Positions 8,333 to 16,578 of a stretch of 48,253 nucleotides of DNA are shown here, piece by piece (the first letter of the stretch is position 1; the number at the start of each line of letters is the position of its first letter). Both the position numbers and the translations under genes were made by a program. The notes under the pieces were generated by a model. That model was not told the DNA's origin and made no database searches. It saw only the letters and a list, made by a program, of their open reading frames with translations. Origin of the DNA: Rickettsiales bacterium (GTDB lineage Bacteria > Pseudomonadota > Alphaproteobacteria > Rickettsiales > UBA1997); the NCBI GenBank assembly GCA_017999675.1, contig JAGNLL010000009.1, positions 1 through 48,253 of the forward strand, read 5' to 3'.

Positions 8333-9128
8333 TTTTGACAAAAAAAGACTGAAAATGAATTTTGCACACGGTGTGCAAAATTACCTTGAAGCCGCGTCAA
8401 TTCAGGGTTTAGCTGCTGAGGAAATCTGTAAAATTGCAGCGCCTTTTTTTGCAGAAAATTTGCAGGTTTTAGACTTAGGTTCGGGCACTGGTTTTGTTGC
8501 AAGAGAGATCCTGAAACAAGTTCAGGATGACGAAAATATTAGATCCCGTCATCCTGAACTTGTTTCAGGATCTCCCTCAATTTTCGAACTCGACCTTGCC
8601 CTTGAAATGCTGCAACAAAGCCCCTCGCCCAACTCACAAAAAATCCAAGCCGATTTCGAAAACCTGCCCTTTAAAAATAACAGCTTCGACATTCTCATTT
8701 CGTCCTTTGCGCTGCAATGGCTCACCGATTTTGACAAAAGTTTTTCGCAGTTTTTTTCACTCTTAAAACCTGAAGGAGTTTTTATTTTTTGCCTGCCTTG
8801 CGACGGCAGTTTGGCTGAATTGAGTGCGGCAAATATTTTTAATTTTAATCAATTGCCAAAAGTTGAAGATTTAAAAAACTCACTAAAAAAATCTGGTTTT
8901 AGCGAAATCTCTGTCGAAACAAAAACCACTAAACAAACTTTTGAAAGCGGCGTTGCGGCGCTAAAATCTCTCAAAAAAATCGGCGCCAATTACTCACAAA
9001 AAAATAGCAAAGTAATTACCAAAACCAACTTGGCACAATTCAACAATTTTTGTTTGAAAAATTTTGGCACCGACACTAGAAAAATCGAAGTCTCTTGGGT
9101 AATCTCTTATTTCATTTTCAGCAAATAA
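8322..9128 (+). CDS. SAM-dependent methyltransferase, BioC/ArzM-like, with an in-frame R1 repeat
   Basis: Class I methyltransferase of 268 residues. The opening [21 protein letters not shown] resembles BioC and NDUFAF5-like proteins (FDK..., RFxxAAxxY). Motif [10 protein letters not shown] is at 49-57. Directly after it, residues 62-84 are an R1-encoded insert (ILKQVQDD...HPELVSGS). The chain then resumes at the expected second strand ([11 protein letters not shown]) and later has [13 protein letters not shown]. The start chosen is ATG 8322, inside ispG, because it restores the family N terminus. BioC starts biotin synthesis by methylating malonyl-ACP, while NDUFAF5-type relatives modify complex I; sequence alone does not settle which. 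Confidence 0.88.
   Translation: MFANFDKKRLKMNFAHGVQNYLEAASIQGLAAEEICKIAAPFFAENLQVLDLGSGTGFVAREILKQVQDDENIRSRHPELVSGSPSIFELDLALEMLQQSPSPNSQKIQADFENLPFKNNSFDILISSFALQWLTDFDKSFSQFFSLLKPEGVFIFCLPCDGSLAELSAANIFNFNQLPKVEDLKNSLKKSGFSEISVETKTTKQTFESGVAALKSLKKIGANYSQKNSKVITKTNLAQFNNFCLKNFGTDTRKIEVSWVISYFIFSK
8505..8574. repeat. R1 palindromic repeat inside the methyltransferase gene, in frame
   Basis: Same arms as the other R1 copies and the same reading frame as in tyrA, giving ILKQVQDD, a different centre (ENIRSR) and HPELVSGS. It lies right after methyltransferase motif I, between the first helix and second strand of the fold. Confidence 0.95.
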
Positions 9129-9133
9129 ATTTC

Positions 9134-9592
9134 ATGTTCGACAACATCACAAAACTTCTCGGAAAAGCCGAGCCGAAAGAGATTGAAAAAAAGAAAAGTT
9201 TAATTTCTGGCTTCGCCGTGGGCCTTCACGAAAAATCAGAGCAATTTTCGAAATTTCTTGGCAGCAGTCTTAATGAGGCAAGCAAAGAATATTTTACCAT
9301 CAAAGAAAAGTGCAAAGATCTGCACTACACCAATTTTGACCTTGCCAGCAGACATTTAGAAAAAGGCAATTTGTCTGAGGCAATTTTTCGTTTTCGTTTT
9401 GTTAAAAAATTTTGGCCAAACGATTTTGATGCCTACTACCAATTGGCCTATTGCTTGGTTTTAAAAAACAAACCTGAAAAGGCCAAAGAGGTTTTGGAAG
9501 AATTGTTGAAGCTAAACCCTAATTACAATCCAATAGCCAAAGAGCTTTTAGAGCATTTAAACAAAGCAATTACCGATGCTAAAAACTCTTAA
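9134..9592 (+). CDS. TPR-repeat protein
   Basis: A 152-residue protein without a clear signal peptide. Residues 70-145 form two to three tetratricopeptide-like helix pairs: HYTNFDLASRHLEKGNLSEAIFRF, then WPNDFDAYYQLAYCLVLKNKPEKAKEVLEELLKLNPN. Such repeats are protein-binding scaffolds. ATG 9134 is used because it lies 5 bases after the methyltransferase stop; the frame continues upstream within that gene. It overlaps mlaA by 17 bases, so it is part of the tyrA-mlaC operon. Its partner is unknown; the next two genes suggest an envelope link. Confidence 0.8.
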   Translation: MFDNITKLLGKAEPKEIEKKKSLISGFAVGLHEKSEQFSKFLGSSLNEASKEYFTIKEKCKDLHYTNFDLASRHLEKGNLSEAIFRFRFVKKFWPNDFDAYYQLAYCLVLKNKPEKAKEVLEELLKLNPNYNPIAKELLEHLNKAITDAKNS

Positions 9593-10334
9593 AAACTTTT
9601 TCATTTTAGCAATTTTAGTCGCCCCAATTTCTGCCTTTGCCAACAGCAATTACGGGCCATTGGATGAAAGCGATTTTGAGTCTTACGAAGATGAAAAATC
9701 GGTGCAAATTTACGACCCGTTTGAAAAAGCTAATCGCAAAATTTACGTCTTTAACGACTACGTCGACCGCTATTTTCTTGAGCATGTGGCGGTTTTTTAT
9801 CGCAAGGGAGTTCCGCAAACAGCCAGACATTCAATTCGAAATGTTCTTACAAATTTGTCGCTGCCAATATCTGCCGTTAACTCGCTACTGCAGGGAAAAG
9901 TTGACAATGGCCTTGCCACATTTTCGCATTTTTTAATTAACAGCACCATTGGCTTGGGCGGCATTTTTAACGTGGCGGGTGAAAAAAATATTCGCTACAA
10001 AACAGAAGATTTTGGACAAACTTTAGGACATTACGGCGTTGGTTCTGGCGCTTATTTAATGCTGCCAATTTTAGGACCCAGCACTTTGCGAGACTTAAGC
10101 GGATATGCCGCCGACAAGTCAGTTGGGCCACTTGATTTTAACGTTTTAGAAATTGGCGGCACGGAAGATTTGGTAGATCCTAACTACCGCCTTGGCCTTG
10201 CCGCAATGTCTGGCATCGACAAACGCGAAAGCTTAATAAATATTCTAGACGACATCAGAACCGACTCTTTCGACCCTTATGCTACAATTCGTAGCGCCTT
10301 TTTACAAAAACGTTTCACTGACATTAAAAATTAA
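9576..10334 (+). CDS. mlaA: Outer-membrane phospholipid transport protein MlaA (VacJ)
   Basis: MlaA sits in the outer membrane and removes mislocalised phospholipids from the outer leaflet, handing them to MlaC. The 252-residue protein has a cleavable signal peptide (cleavage likely after Ala22, ISAFA). It then has the family core YDPFEKANRKIYVFNDYVDR, FINSTIG-type segment FLINSTIGLGGIFNVA and EDFGQTLGHYGVGSGAYLMLPILGPSTLRD. There is no Cys in the signal region, so unlike the E. coli lipoprotein it appears to be processed by signal peptidase I. mlaC follows after 4 bases, as expected for a functional pair. Confidence 0.96.
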   Translation: MLKTLKNFFILAILVAPISAFANSNYGPLDESDFESYEDEKSVQIYDPFEKANRKIYVFNDYVDRYFLEHVAVFYRKGVPQTARHSIRNVLTNLSLPISAVNSLLQGKVDNGLATFSHFLINSTIGLGGIFNVAGEKNIRYKTEDFGQTLGHYGVGSGAYLMLPILGPSTLRDLSGYAADKSVGPLDFNVLEIGGTEDLVDPNYRLGLAAMSGIDKRESLINILDDIRTDSFDPYATIRSAFLQKRFTDIKN

Positions 10335-10338
10335 ATTT

Positions 10339-10932
10339 ATGAAAAAAATTCTCGCCACTTTGGTTATTTTTTTAATTGCACAACCAAGCTTTGCTGGCGT
10401 GCCAGAAGTTAAAATTTTTGTCGAAAATGTTGGCAATGCGGTGATTAAAACCGCCGGCGAAGCTGGCCTTTCTGAAAGCAAAAAAAAGGATAAAATTATT
10501 GCCGTAATTGACACCTCAATTGACTCGAACTGGATTGGCAGATTTGTCTTGGGCAAAAATTATAAAACCGCCACCGACCCACAAAGAGAGCGCTTCACCA
10601 AACTTTATCGCGACTTCATGATTAACACCTACGGCCCAAAATTTAAAAACTACAACGGTCGCAAATTTACCGTAAATGAGGTGGTTGAACAAGGCGGATT
10701 TTTTATTGCCAAAGCTGAGTTTTTACCAAGAGACTCAAACGTTGCGATCTCGGTAGATTTTAGAGTGAAAGAACGCGACGGCAAACTAGCAATTTTAGAT
10801 TTTATCGCTGAAGGCGTGAGCTTGATTGAAACACAAAGATCTGAGTTCAACTCAACAATTTCGCAAAAAGGAATGGATAAGTTTTTGGATGATTTAGATG
10901 CGCGGGTGAAGAAGTTGAAGGCGGGGAATTAA
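10339..10932 (+). CDS. mlaC: Periplasmic phospholipid-binding protein MlaC
   Basis: MlaC ferries phospholipid between MlaA in the outer membrane and the MlaFEDB complex in the inner membrane. Of 197 residues, the first 19 form a signal peptide (MKKILATLVIFLIAQPSFA). The mature part has the Ttg2D/MlaC pattern: FVENVGNAVI, IDTSIDSNWIGRFVLGKNYKTATDPQRERF, and YNGRKFTVNE. The ATG at 10339 lies 4 bases after mlaA; an in-frame upstream extension would spoil the signal peptide. The mlaFEDB genes are not in the window. It is the last gene of the operon, followed by an R3 repeat that could end transcription. Confidence 0.94.
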   Translation: MKKILATLVIFLIAQPSFAGVPEVKIFVENVGNAVIKTAGEAGLSESKKKDKIIAVIDTSIDSNWIGRFVLGKNYKTATDPQRERFTKLYRDFMINTYGPKFKNYNGRKFTVNEVVEQGGFFIAKAEFLPRDSNVAISVDFRVKERDGKLAILDFIAEGVSLIETQRSEFNSTISQKGMDKFLDDLDARVKKLKAGN

Positions 10933-10960
10933 GGTTACTTTTTTTGACCTAAAAACTGAG

Positions 10961-11095
10961 TGTGCGAATAACCACCCCAGCCCCTCCTTCAAAAGGAGGG
11001 GCTTGCCACCGAGCTTGATTTAAGACTCTTACTTTCAAAAAAATCGTAAGAAAACCCCTCCTTTTGAAGGAGGGGTTGGGGTGGTTATTCGCGGA
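10961..11095. repeat. R3 nested palindrome, copy 1
   Basis: Outer arms GCGAATAACCACCCC and GGGGTGGTTATTCGC enclose two separate hairpins, CCCCTCCTTC/AAAAGGAGGGG and CCCCTCCTTTTGAAGGAGGGG. The centre is about 45 bases. It fills the gap between the convergent ends of mlaC (plus) and the small ORF after msbA (minus). A second copy is at 15735-15839. Confidence 0.95.
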
Positions 11096-11125
11096 CCACA
11101 AAGTTAAAATATTCAGAACGACTTC

Positions 11126-11281
11126 CTACAACTCTTTACTCGGGGACCTATTAAAATCATCACCATCCTTCTCCACCACAACCTTTCTCCTCATCAAATT
11201 TTTCCGCAGCGCTTGCGACAAATCTTTTTTCTTCTGCTTCTTCTCGCGCTGCCTTTGCTCTTTTTCTGCTTCTTTTTTCAT
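11126..11281 (-). CDS. Small Lys/Arg-rich protein coupled to msbA (51 aa), tentative
   Basis: The ATG overlaps the msbA stop codon as TAATG, a typical coupling arrangement. It encodes 51 residues, beginning MKKEAEKEQRQREKKQKKK, very rich in Lys, Arg, Glu and Gln, and probably one charged helix. The last residues (NRSPSKEL) and the TAG stop come from DNA nearly identical to one end of the R4 repeat (11132-11152 against 20315-20337), so the original C terminus may have been replaced. I do not recognise the family. It may be a genuine small gene or a chance frame. Confidence 0.45.
   Translation of the reverse strand: MKKEAEKEQRQREKKQKKKDLSQALRKNLMRRKVVVEKDGDDFNRSPSKEL
11132..11152. repeat. Half copy of the R4 repeat
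   Basis: The stretch containing ACTCGGGGACCTATT matches the right end of the R4 repeat at 20239-20335 at all but two of about 21 positions. Only one end is present. It supplies the last codons and the stop of the small gene after msbA. Confidence 0.6.
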
Positions 11282-13056
11282 TACTCGCTCACACCAATTT
11301 CAAACTGCTTCGAGTACAAATTAGCGTAAGCGCCACCCTGTTGCATTAGCTCTTGATGTGTGCCTTGCTCAACTATTTCGCCGTTAGAAATTACCACAAT
11401 TTTGTCGGCGTGAATCACGGTTGAAAGGCGGTGGGCAATAACGATTGTTGTTCTGTCTTTGGTTAATTTTGCCAAAGCATCTTTGATTAATTTTTCTGAA
11501 ATTGGATCAAGTGCCGAGGTTGCCTCATCTAAAAGCAAAATTGGCGCGTCGTACAAAATAGCGCGCGCAATTGCAATTCTTTGGCGCTGACCACCCGAAA
11601 GTCTAATGCCGTTTTGCCCTACTCTGGCATGATATTTTTCGGGCAATTCTTGAATAAATTCGTCAGCTTCGGCCATTTTTGCAGCCGCAATAATTTGCTC
11701 TTCGGTAGCGCCCTCTTTGCCGTAGCGAATGTTTTCTAAGATGGTGTCATCAAACAACATCACCTCTTGATTCACCACCGACATTGCGCTGCGTAGCGAT
11801 TTTAGGGTTAAGTCGCGAATGTCGTGCGAGTCTAATTTTACGGCGCCTTCTTGCGGATCGTAAAAACGTAAAATCATATTCATGATTGTCGATTTTCCGC
11901 CACCAGAGTGCCCAACTAGCGCCACGGTTTGTCCGGCACCAACTTTGAAGCTAACAGTTTTTAGTGCCACTTTGTCTTCAACGTAAGAAAATTTTACATT
12001 TTCAAATTCAATTTCGCCTTTCACATCGGTTAGAGAAATGGCATTTGGCTTGTCGACGATTGTTGGTTTTTCGTCAAAAGTTCTGTAAAGACGACTCGCC
12101 GCGGCAAGGCCCATCTGCACGCCCGAGTTCATGTTTGAAACCGATTTAAGCGGTTTGTAGGCCATCATCATCGCCGCAAAAAACGAAAAAAACGCACCCG
12201 GAGTTGTTTGCCCAGTAATTACCTGATGCCCACCATACCAAATAACCGCAGCAATACCAACGCCCGCCAAGCTTTCAACAAAAGGAGATGCGATCAAAGA
12301 AATGCGCGAAATTTTTTTGCCCATGGCAAAAATGCTTTCAACAATTTGTCCCATTCTTTTCACTTCAAAATCTTCGCAGTGATAGGCTTTTACTAGCTTT
12401 GAATATTGCAAAGTGTCGCTCATTTGTGAGTTAAATTTGCCGGCCATTTCTTGGTTTTTAAAAGAAAGTTTGCGCAATCTTCTGCCCAATTTGTAAATTG
12501 GATAACCAGCTAGAGGAAAGCCAATAAAGGCTACAAGCGCCAGTTCCATGCTTTGGTTAAACATCACAACAATCAGCGCCAGCAAAGTAAAAAGCTGCTT
12601 CACAAAACCATTAAGCACCGTGTTAATCACGCCAACAATGGCGCCAACTTCGTTTAAAACACTTGCCATCATGTCGCCAGAAGACTTGCTGTGCAGCTTA
12701 GAAATATCTGACTTAATAAAGTGCGAATAAAGTCTCACACGCAAATCAGACGTAATACGCAAACTCAAAACATTCATCGTCAACAGCTGAAAGTAGGTAG
12801 AGAAGCCCTTCACCACAGTAATAATCAAAACCACAATCGGAATTATCACCAAAGCATTGGTGTTTTTTTCGACAAAAACCGAATCAAGTGCCGGCTTAAT
12901 TAGCCAAGCGTTAAGCGACGTGGTGCCTGCAATTACAAGCATTAACGACACTGAAACTAAAAAAGTTTTCCAGTGTGGAATGATGTATTCTTTGGTGATT
13001 CTTTTGGTCAAATACCAAGTGCCTTCGTAATTAATTGGCTTTGAATCTTGCGACAT
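11281..13056 (-). CDS. msbA: Lipid A/phospholipid flippase MsbA-type ABC transporter
   Basis: A 591-residue half transporter with an N-terminal six-helix ABC exporter domain (to about residue 320) fused to an ATPase domain. It shows Walker A GHSGGGKST, Q-loop VVNQEVMLFDDTI, signature LSGGQRQRIAIARAIL, Walker B ILLLDEATSALD and the switch His in IVIAHRLSTV. Length and layout fit MsbA, which flips lipid A core or lipid-linked precursors across the inner membrane as a homodimer. Substrate assignment within this exporter family is by similarity only. A 51-aa frame is coupled to its stop. Confidence 0.9.
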   Translation of the reverse strand: MSQDSKPINYEGTWYLTKRITKEYIIPHWKTFLVSVSLMLVIAGTTSLNAWLIKPALDSVFVEKNTNALVIIPIVVLIITVVKGFSTYFQLLTMNVLSLRITSDLRVRLYSHFIKSDISKLHSKSSGDMMASVLNEVGAIVGVINTVLNGFVKQLFTLLALIVVMFNQSMELALVAFIGFPLAGYPIYKLGRRLRKLSFKNQEMAGKFNSQMSDTLQYSKLVKAYHCEDFEVKRMGQIVESIFAMGKKISRISLIASPFVESLAGVGIAAVIWYGGHQVITGQTTPGAFFSFFAAMMMAYKPLKSVSNMNSGVQMGLAAASRLYRTFDEKPTIVDKPNAISLTDVKGEIEFENVKFSYVEDKVALKTVSFKVGAGQTVALVGHSGGGKSTIMNMILRFYDPQEGAVKLDSHDIRDLTLKSLRSAMSVVNQEVMLFDDTILENIRYGKEGATEEQIIAAAKMAEADEFIQELPEKYHARVGQNGIRLSGGQRQRIAIARAILYDAPILLLDEATSALDPISEKLIKDALAKLTKDRTTIVIAHRLSTVIHADKIVVISNGEIVEQGTHQELMQQGGAYANLYSKQFEIGVSE

Positions 13057-13159
13057 AAAATTAAGAATTTCGATTTAAGAATTTAGAATTTAGGCTTGTG
13101 TTTACTACTTCAGCAGCATCTTTTGCGACGCAACTCTAACTCTCAATTATTAATTTCCA

Positions 13160-14935
13160 GTGCTCAATATCTTTACCTCTTTCAAAGAAGTTTTTTCTTT
13201 GGCGCTACAACAAATTGCGCAAGAAAATCACCTAGAAATCACCGATTCTGATTTAAAAAACTTTACCGTTGAGCCAGCAAAAGAGCTATCTCACGGCGAT
13301 TTGGCCTGCAATATTGCAATGGTCGTCACCAAAAAATTTGCTGCAATTGAAAGCCTAAATAATCCCAGAAAATTAGCGCAGAAAATCATCGAAAAAATCT
13401 CGGATGAAAATGTTGAAAAGTTAGAAATCGCAGGGCCAGGCTTCATCAATATTTTTTTGAAGAACCAAATTTTTTACAAAATTGTTGCCAACCTTTTGGA
13501 AGAAGAAATTTTTCAATTTCCAAATCTCGGCCACGGCGAAAAAGTTAACTTAGAATATGCATCGCCAAACCCCACTGGCCCTATTCACGTAGGCCACACG
13601 CGCGGCGCAATTTACGGCGATGTTTTGGCCACACTTTTGCAAAAAGTTGGCTTTGATGTTTTGAAAGAATATTACATTAACGACGCTGGTTCGCAGATTA
13701 ACACTTTGCTCAAATCGGCCTACTTACGCTATTTGCAAGCTTGCGGGCATGAAGTTGAAATTGGCGAAGGGCTTTATCCCGGCGTTTATTTAATTGAAGT
13801 TGGTGTAGCGTTAAAAGAAAAATTCGGCGAAAAATTAATCAATAAAAACGAAGCCGAAGTACTTGTTGAAATTCGCGATTTTGTGGTGAATTCAATGGTT
13901 GAAATGATCAAGTCAGACTTACTTGCTCTTGGCATTAAACATGACAGCTACTTCTCAGAAAAAACTAATTTGCACGACACTAACCGCATTGCCGAAACCG
14001 TCGAAATTTTGCGCAACCAAGGCCTAATTTTTGAAGGAAAATTAGAAGCGCCAAAAACCGAAAAAGGTGTGGGCGCAATTCCTGAAGATTACGACGACCA
14101 AAACCAAACTCTTTTTGCCTCAACAAAATTTGGCGACGACCAAGATCGCGTTGTTAAAAAAGCCGACGGCAGCTTCACCTACTTAGCGGGCGACATGGCC
14201 TACGTGCGCAGCAAATTTGAGCGCGGCGCCAAAACTTTTATCATGCCGCTAGGCTACGATCACGCTGGCTACGTTAAAAGATTAACCGCGGTTGTTAAAG
14301 CTCTCACCTCAGATCAGGCACAGTTAAAAGTGATTTTGTGCCAAATGGTAAAATTTGTGAAAAACGGCGAACCACTAAAAATGTCAAAACGCGCCGGCAA
14401 TTTTATTACTGCTCGCGAAGTAATTGACGAAGTCGGTGCTGACGCTTTGCGTTTTATCATGCTTACACGCAAAAACGATGCGCCTTTTGACTTTGATTTG
14501 GCCAAGGTAATTGAGCAGTCAAAAGACAATCCGATTTTTTACGTACAATATGCGCACGCGCGCTGCTGTTCGGTTTTACGCAATTTGAAATCTGAAAATA
14601 TTGCAATTCCTGAAGAATTTGACGCCAAAATTTTGCAACATTTACAAGACGAATCTGAAATTGGGCTAATCAAAAAAATCGCCAATTTTCCGCGCGTAAT
14701 TGAAATGTCGGTGGCAAGTTTTGAGCCGCACCGCATTGCTTTTTATCTGCAAGAATTAGCCGCTGAATTTCACTCTTTGTGGAATAAAGGTTCAGACAAT
14801 CCCGAATTGAAATTTATCATTAAAGATAATTTACAACTAACATTGGCGCGCATCTATTTGGTTTTGGCGACGCGAAAAATTATCGCCACTGGTCTAGAAA
14901 TTTTTAACGTTAAGCCTCTAGAGGAAATGAGATAA
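13160..14935 (+). CDS. argS: Arginyl-tRNA synthetase
   Basis: Charges tRNA-Arg; class I synthetase of 591 residues. The N-terminal additional domain is followed by the HIGH-like motif in SPNPTGPIHVGHTRGAIYGD, then the YINDAGSQI segment and LKMSKRAGNF as the KMSKS-like loop. The anticodon-binding domain ends in ...LATRKIIATGLEIFNVKPLEEM. The start appears to be GTG at 13160; no ATG gives a complete N terminus and no strong ribosome-binding site is visible. The stop overlaps the next gene as TAATG, the argS-SPOR pairing common in Alphaproteobacteria. Confidence 0.98.
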   Translation: MLNIFTSFKEVFSLALQQIAQENHLEITDSDLKNFTVEPAKELSHGDLACNIAMVVTKKFAAIESLNNPRKLAQKIIEKISDENVEKLEIAGPGFINIFLKNQIFYKIVANLLEEEIFQFPNLGHGEKVNLEYASPNPTGPIHVGHTRGAIYGDVLATLLQKVGFDVLKEYYINDAGSQINTLLKSAYLRYLQACGHEVEIGEGLYPGVYLIEVGVALKEKFGEKLINKNEAEVLVEIRDFVVNSMVEMIKSDLLALGIKHDSYFSEKTNLHDTNRIAETVEILRNQGLIFEGKLEAPKTEKGVGAIPEDYDDQNQTLFASTKFGDDQDRVVKKADGSFTYLAGDMAYVRSKFERGAKTFIMPLGYDHAGYVKRLTAVVKALTSDQAQLKVILCQMVKFVKNGEPLKMSKRAGNFITAREVIDEVGADALRFIMLTRKNDAPFDFDLAKVIEQSKDNPIFYVQYAHARCCSVLRNLKSENIAIPEEFDAKILQHLQDESEIGLIKKIANFPRVIEMSVASFEPHRIAFYLQELAAEFHSLWNKGSDNPELKFIIKDNLQLTLARIYLVLATRKIIATGLEIFNVKPLEEMR

Positions 14936-15720
14936 TGGAAGATTTCGGATATAAAAAAGACGAATCGCAAAGCAAGTTAACCGACATTTCAAAACGCGGA
15001 TTTTTAATTGGCGCCACCTTGTTTTCGATTGCCTGCTTTGTTTACGTGACCATCAACGCTTACTACTTCGTTTACCAAGACGAAAACAGCGACATTGAAG
15101 TAATCAAAGCCGAAGAAGGCCCAATCAAAGTTGTTGAAGAAAAAGTTGAAGACGCCGGCAGCGCAATGCAAATAGACCGCACCATTTACGAAGATATTTT
15201 TGGCAACAAAGCGCGCCGCGTTGAAACCGCAAATCCAAAAATTCGCCACGCTCCAACACCGGCCCTGCCCCCAAAAGCCGAAGAAGTTGACCGCCGTTTA
15301 ATTAAAGAAACCGGCGCCATTGGCGAAGTAAAAAAAGAGCAAAAAATTGTCGTTTATTCTGACGCGGCAAAAAAAGAAGAACCTTCAAAAGACCTGCTAA
15401 CCAAAACCAGCGGCGAAGAAAGAACCACAGTTGCAAAACCTGTAGCACCAAAATCGCAAAAAAGAGCAATTAGAGTTCAAGTTGCGGCAATGACCTCTAA
15501 AGCCGCGGCGGATGACACTTGGAAGAAACTTTCAAAACTTTATTCAGGGCTATTTTCAGGGCTAAAACCTTTTGTTGAAGAAGCTGATTTGGGCAAGAGA
15601 GGAATTTTTTATCGCCTGCAGATTGGCAATTTTTTCAACCAAGTTGAGGCCGAAGAGTTTTGCGAAAAGTACGTGGCGCAGACTAAGAAGAGTCGTGGCG
15701 ATTGTATTGTGGTGGAGTAG
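14935..15720 (+). CDS. SPOR-domain protein (peptidoglycan-binding, membrane-anchored)
   Basis: A 261-residue type II membrane protein. A cytoplasmic start is followed by one membrane helix (FLIGATLFSIACFVYVTINA, about residues 23-42). A long Lys/Glu/Pro-rich periplasmic linker follows to about 180. The C-terminal SPOR domain is RAIRVQVAAM...GIFYRLQIGNFFNQVEAEEFC. SPOR domains bind denuded glycan strands at the division septum, so this is probably a cell-division protein. It is coupled to argS by a TAATG overlap, an arrangement conserved in alphas. An R3 repeat follows directly. Confidence 0.9.
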   Translation: MEDFGYKKDESQSKLTDISKRGFLIGATLFSIACFVYVTINAYYFVYQDENSDIEVIKAEEGPIKVVEEKVEDAGSAMQIDRTIYEDIFGNKARRVETANPKIRHAPTPALPPKAEEVDRRLIKETGAIGEVKKEQKIVVYSDAAKKEEPSKDLLTKTSGEERTTVAKPVAPKSQKRAIRVQVAAMTSKAAADDTWKKLSKLYSGLFSGLKPFVEEADLGKRGIFYRLQIGNFFNQVEAEEFCEKYVAQTKKSRGDCIVVE

Positions 15721-15734
15721 GAAGAGAGATCGAG

Positions 15735-15839
15735 TGTGCGAATAACCACCCCAACCCCTCCTTGAAAAGGAGGGGCTTTTCCTCCGAGTTCAGTCTAAAG
15801 CCCCTCCTTTTCAAGGAGGGGTTGGGGTGGTTATTCGCG
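15735..15839. repeat. R3 nested palindrome, copy 2
   Basis: Outer arms TGCGAATAACCACCCCAACC and GGTTGGGGTGGTTATTCGC enclose two hairpins based on CCCCTCCTT...AAGGAGGGG. The centre is shorter than in copy 1. It lies between the convergent ends of the SPOR gene and sdhE, the same position type as copy 1. Confidence 0.95.
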
Positions 15840-15853
15840 AACAAGAACTAGAG

Positions 15854-16093
15854 TTAAATCCGATGAAACTGACGCAACTCACTCACTAAGTTCTTATACT
15901 TCTCAGGCCACTCATACTTCCCCAAAATCCAGTCGTAAATTTCCAAATCATCTTCTTCTAAAAACTCACCGAACAGCTTCAAATCAGCAATCTCAGCCAG
16001 TTTAACTTTGGTAAATTCACCAATTAAAAAATCAGTTTCTTTGCAGCCGCGATGAGTTGAGCGGTATAAAATTTGTTTGCGTAGCAGTTCCAT
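15854..16093 (-). CDS. sdhE: Succinate dehydrogenase assembly factor SdhE (FAD insertion)
   Basis: A 79-residue protein of the Sdh5/SdhE/YgfY family, which helps attach FAD covalently to the SdhA flavoprotein subunit. The hallmark RGxxE is at residues 15-19 (HRGCKETD), followed by DLEIYDWILGKYEWPEKY, the conserved acidic-aromatic stretch. The ATG at 16093 was chosen because it gives the family N terminus (MELLRKQILYRSTHRG) and sits 1 base after the HIT gene stop. It implies a flavinylated succinate dehydrogenase and thus a working TCA cycle, in line with icd at 37178. Confidence 0.93.
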   Translation of the reverse strand: MELLRKQILYRSTHRGCKETDFLIGEFTKVKLAEIADLKLFGEFLEEDDLEIYDWILGKYEWPEKYKNLVSELRQFHRI

Positions 16094-16094
16094 T

Positions 16095-16499
16095 TTAGTT
16101 GGTAATTTTGAGTTTAACTTTTGCAATTAAGTCGAGAGCAGCTTGCTCTTCGTAAGGTTTTGTTGGCGCATTTCCCCAGACTGGTTTTGGGAAAGTTGCG
16201 TCATTTTCAAAGCGGCCGATTACGTGAATGTGAAGTTGTTTTACCACATTTCCAAGTGCGGCGATATTTAATTTTTGTGCGCCGAAATCTTCTTTTAAAA
16301 TTTTTGCGACCAAATTTATTTCGCCTAAAACTTCGGTTTGTTCTGCAAAGCTTAAGTCGGTTAACTCAACTAAATCAGCCTTTCTTGGCACTAAAATGAA
16401 CCAAAAATAATTGGCGTCGTTCATTAAAAGCAGGCGCGAAATTTTTAGGTCGCACACTAAAAAAGTGTCGGCAGCTAATTTTTGATTAAGAGCAAACAT
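16095..16499 (-). CDS. HIT-family nucleotide hydrolase/transferase-like protein
   Basis: A 134-residue histidine-triad protein. The motif is QLHIHVIGRF at residues 88-97: the first His of the usual HxHxH triad is Gln, as in a known alphaproteobacterial subgroup with a following ...PVWG segment, also present here (FPKPVWGNAP). The last two His (90, 92) include the expected nucleophile. HIT enzymes act on nucleoside phosphoramidates or dinucleotides; the substrate is unknown here. It is followed by sdhE after a single base, so the two are co-transcribed. Confidence 0.9.
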   Translation of the reverse strand: MFALNQKLAADTFLVCDLKISRLLLMNDANYFWFILVPRKADLVELTDLSFAEQTEVLGEINLVAKILKEDFGAQKLNIAALGNVVKQLHIHVIGRFENDATFPKPVWGNAPTKPYEEQAALDLIAKVKLKITN

Positions 16500-16578
16500 A
16501 AAAATTAAAATTAAGAATTATGAATTTAGTATTTGGGGCCTAGATCTCGATTTTGAATTTCTAATTTCTAACTGTGTA

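Noticed and set aside
13057-13159. AT-rich spacer with AATTTAGAATTTAGG-like words, resembling 16500-16570
   Set aside because: The similarity between the two spacers is low-complexity and could be chance; I could not define repeat ends.
532-15839. Possible CRISPR array from the repeated palindromes
   Set aside because: Copies are far apart, differ in family and lack regular spacers; no cas genes are present.
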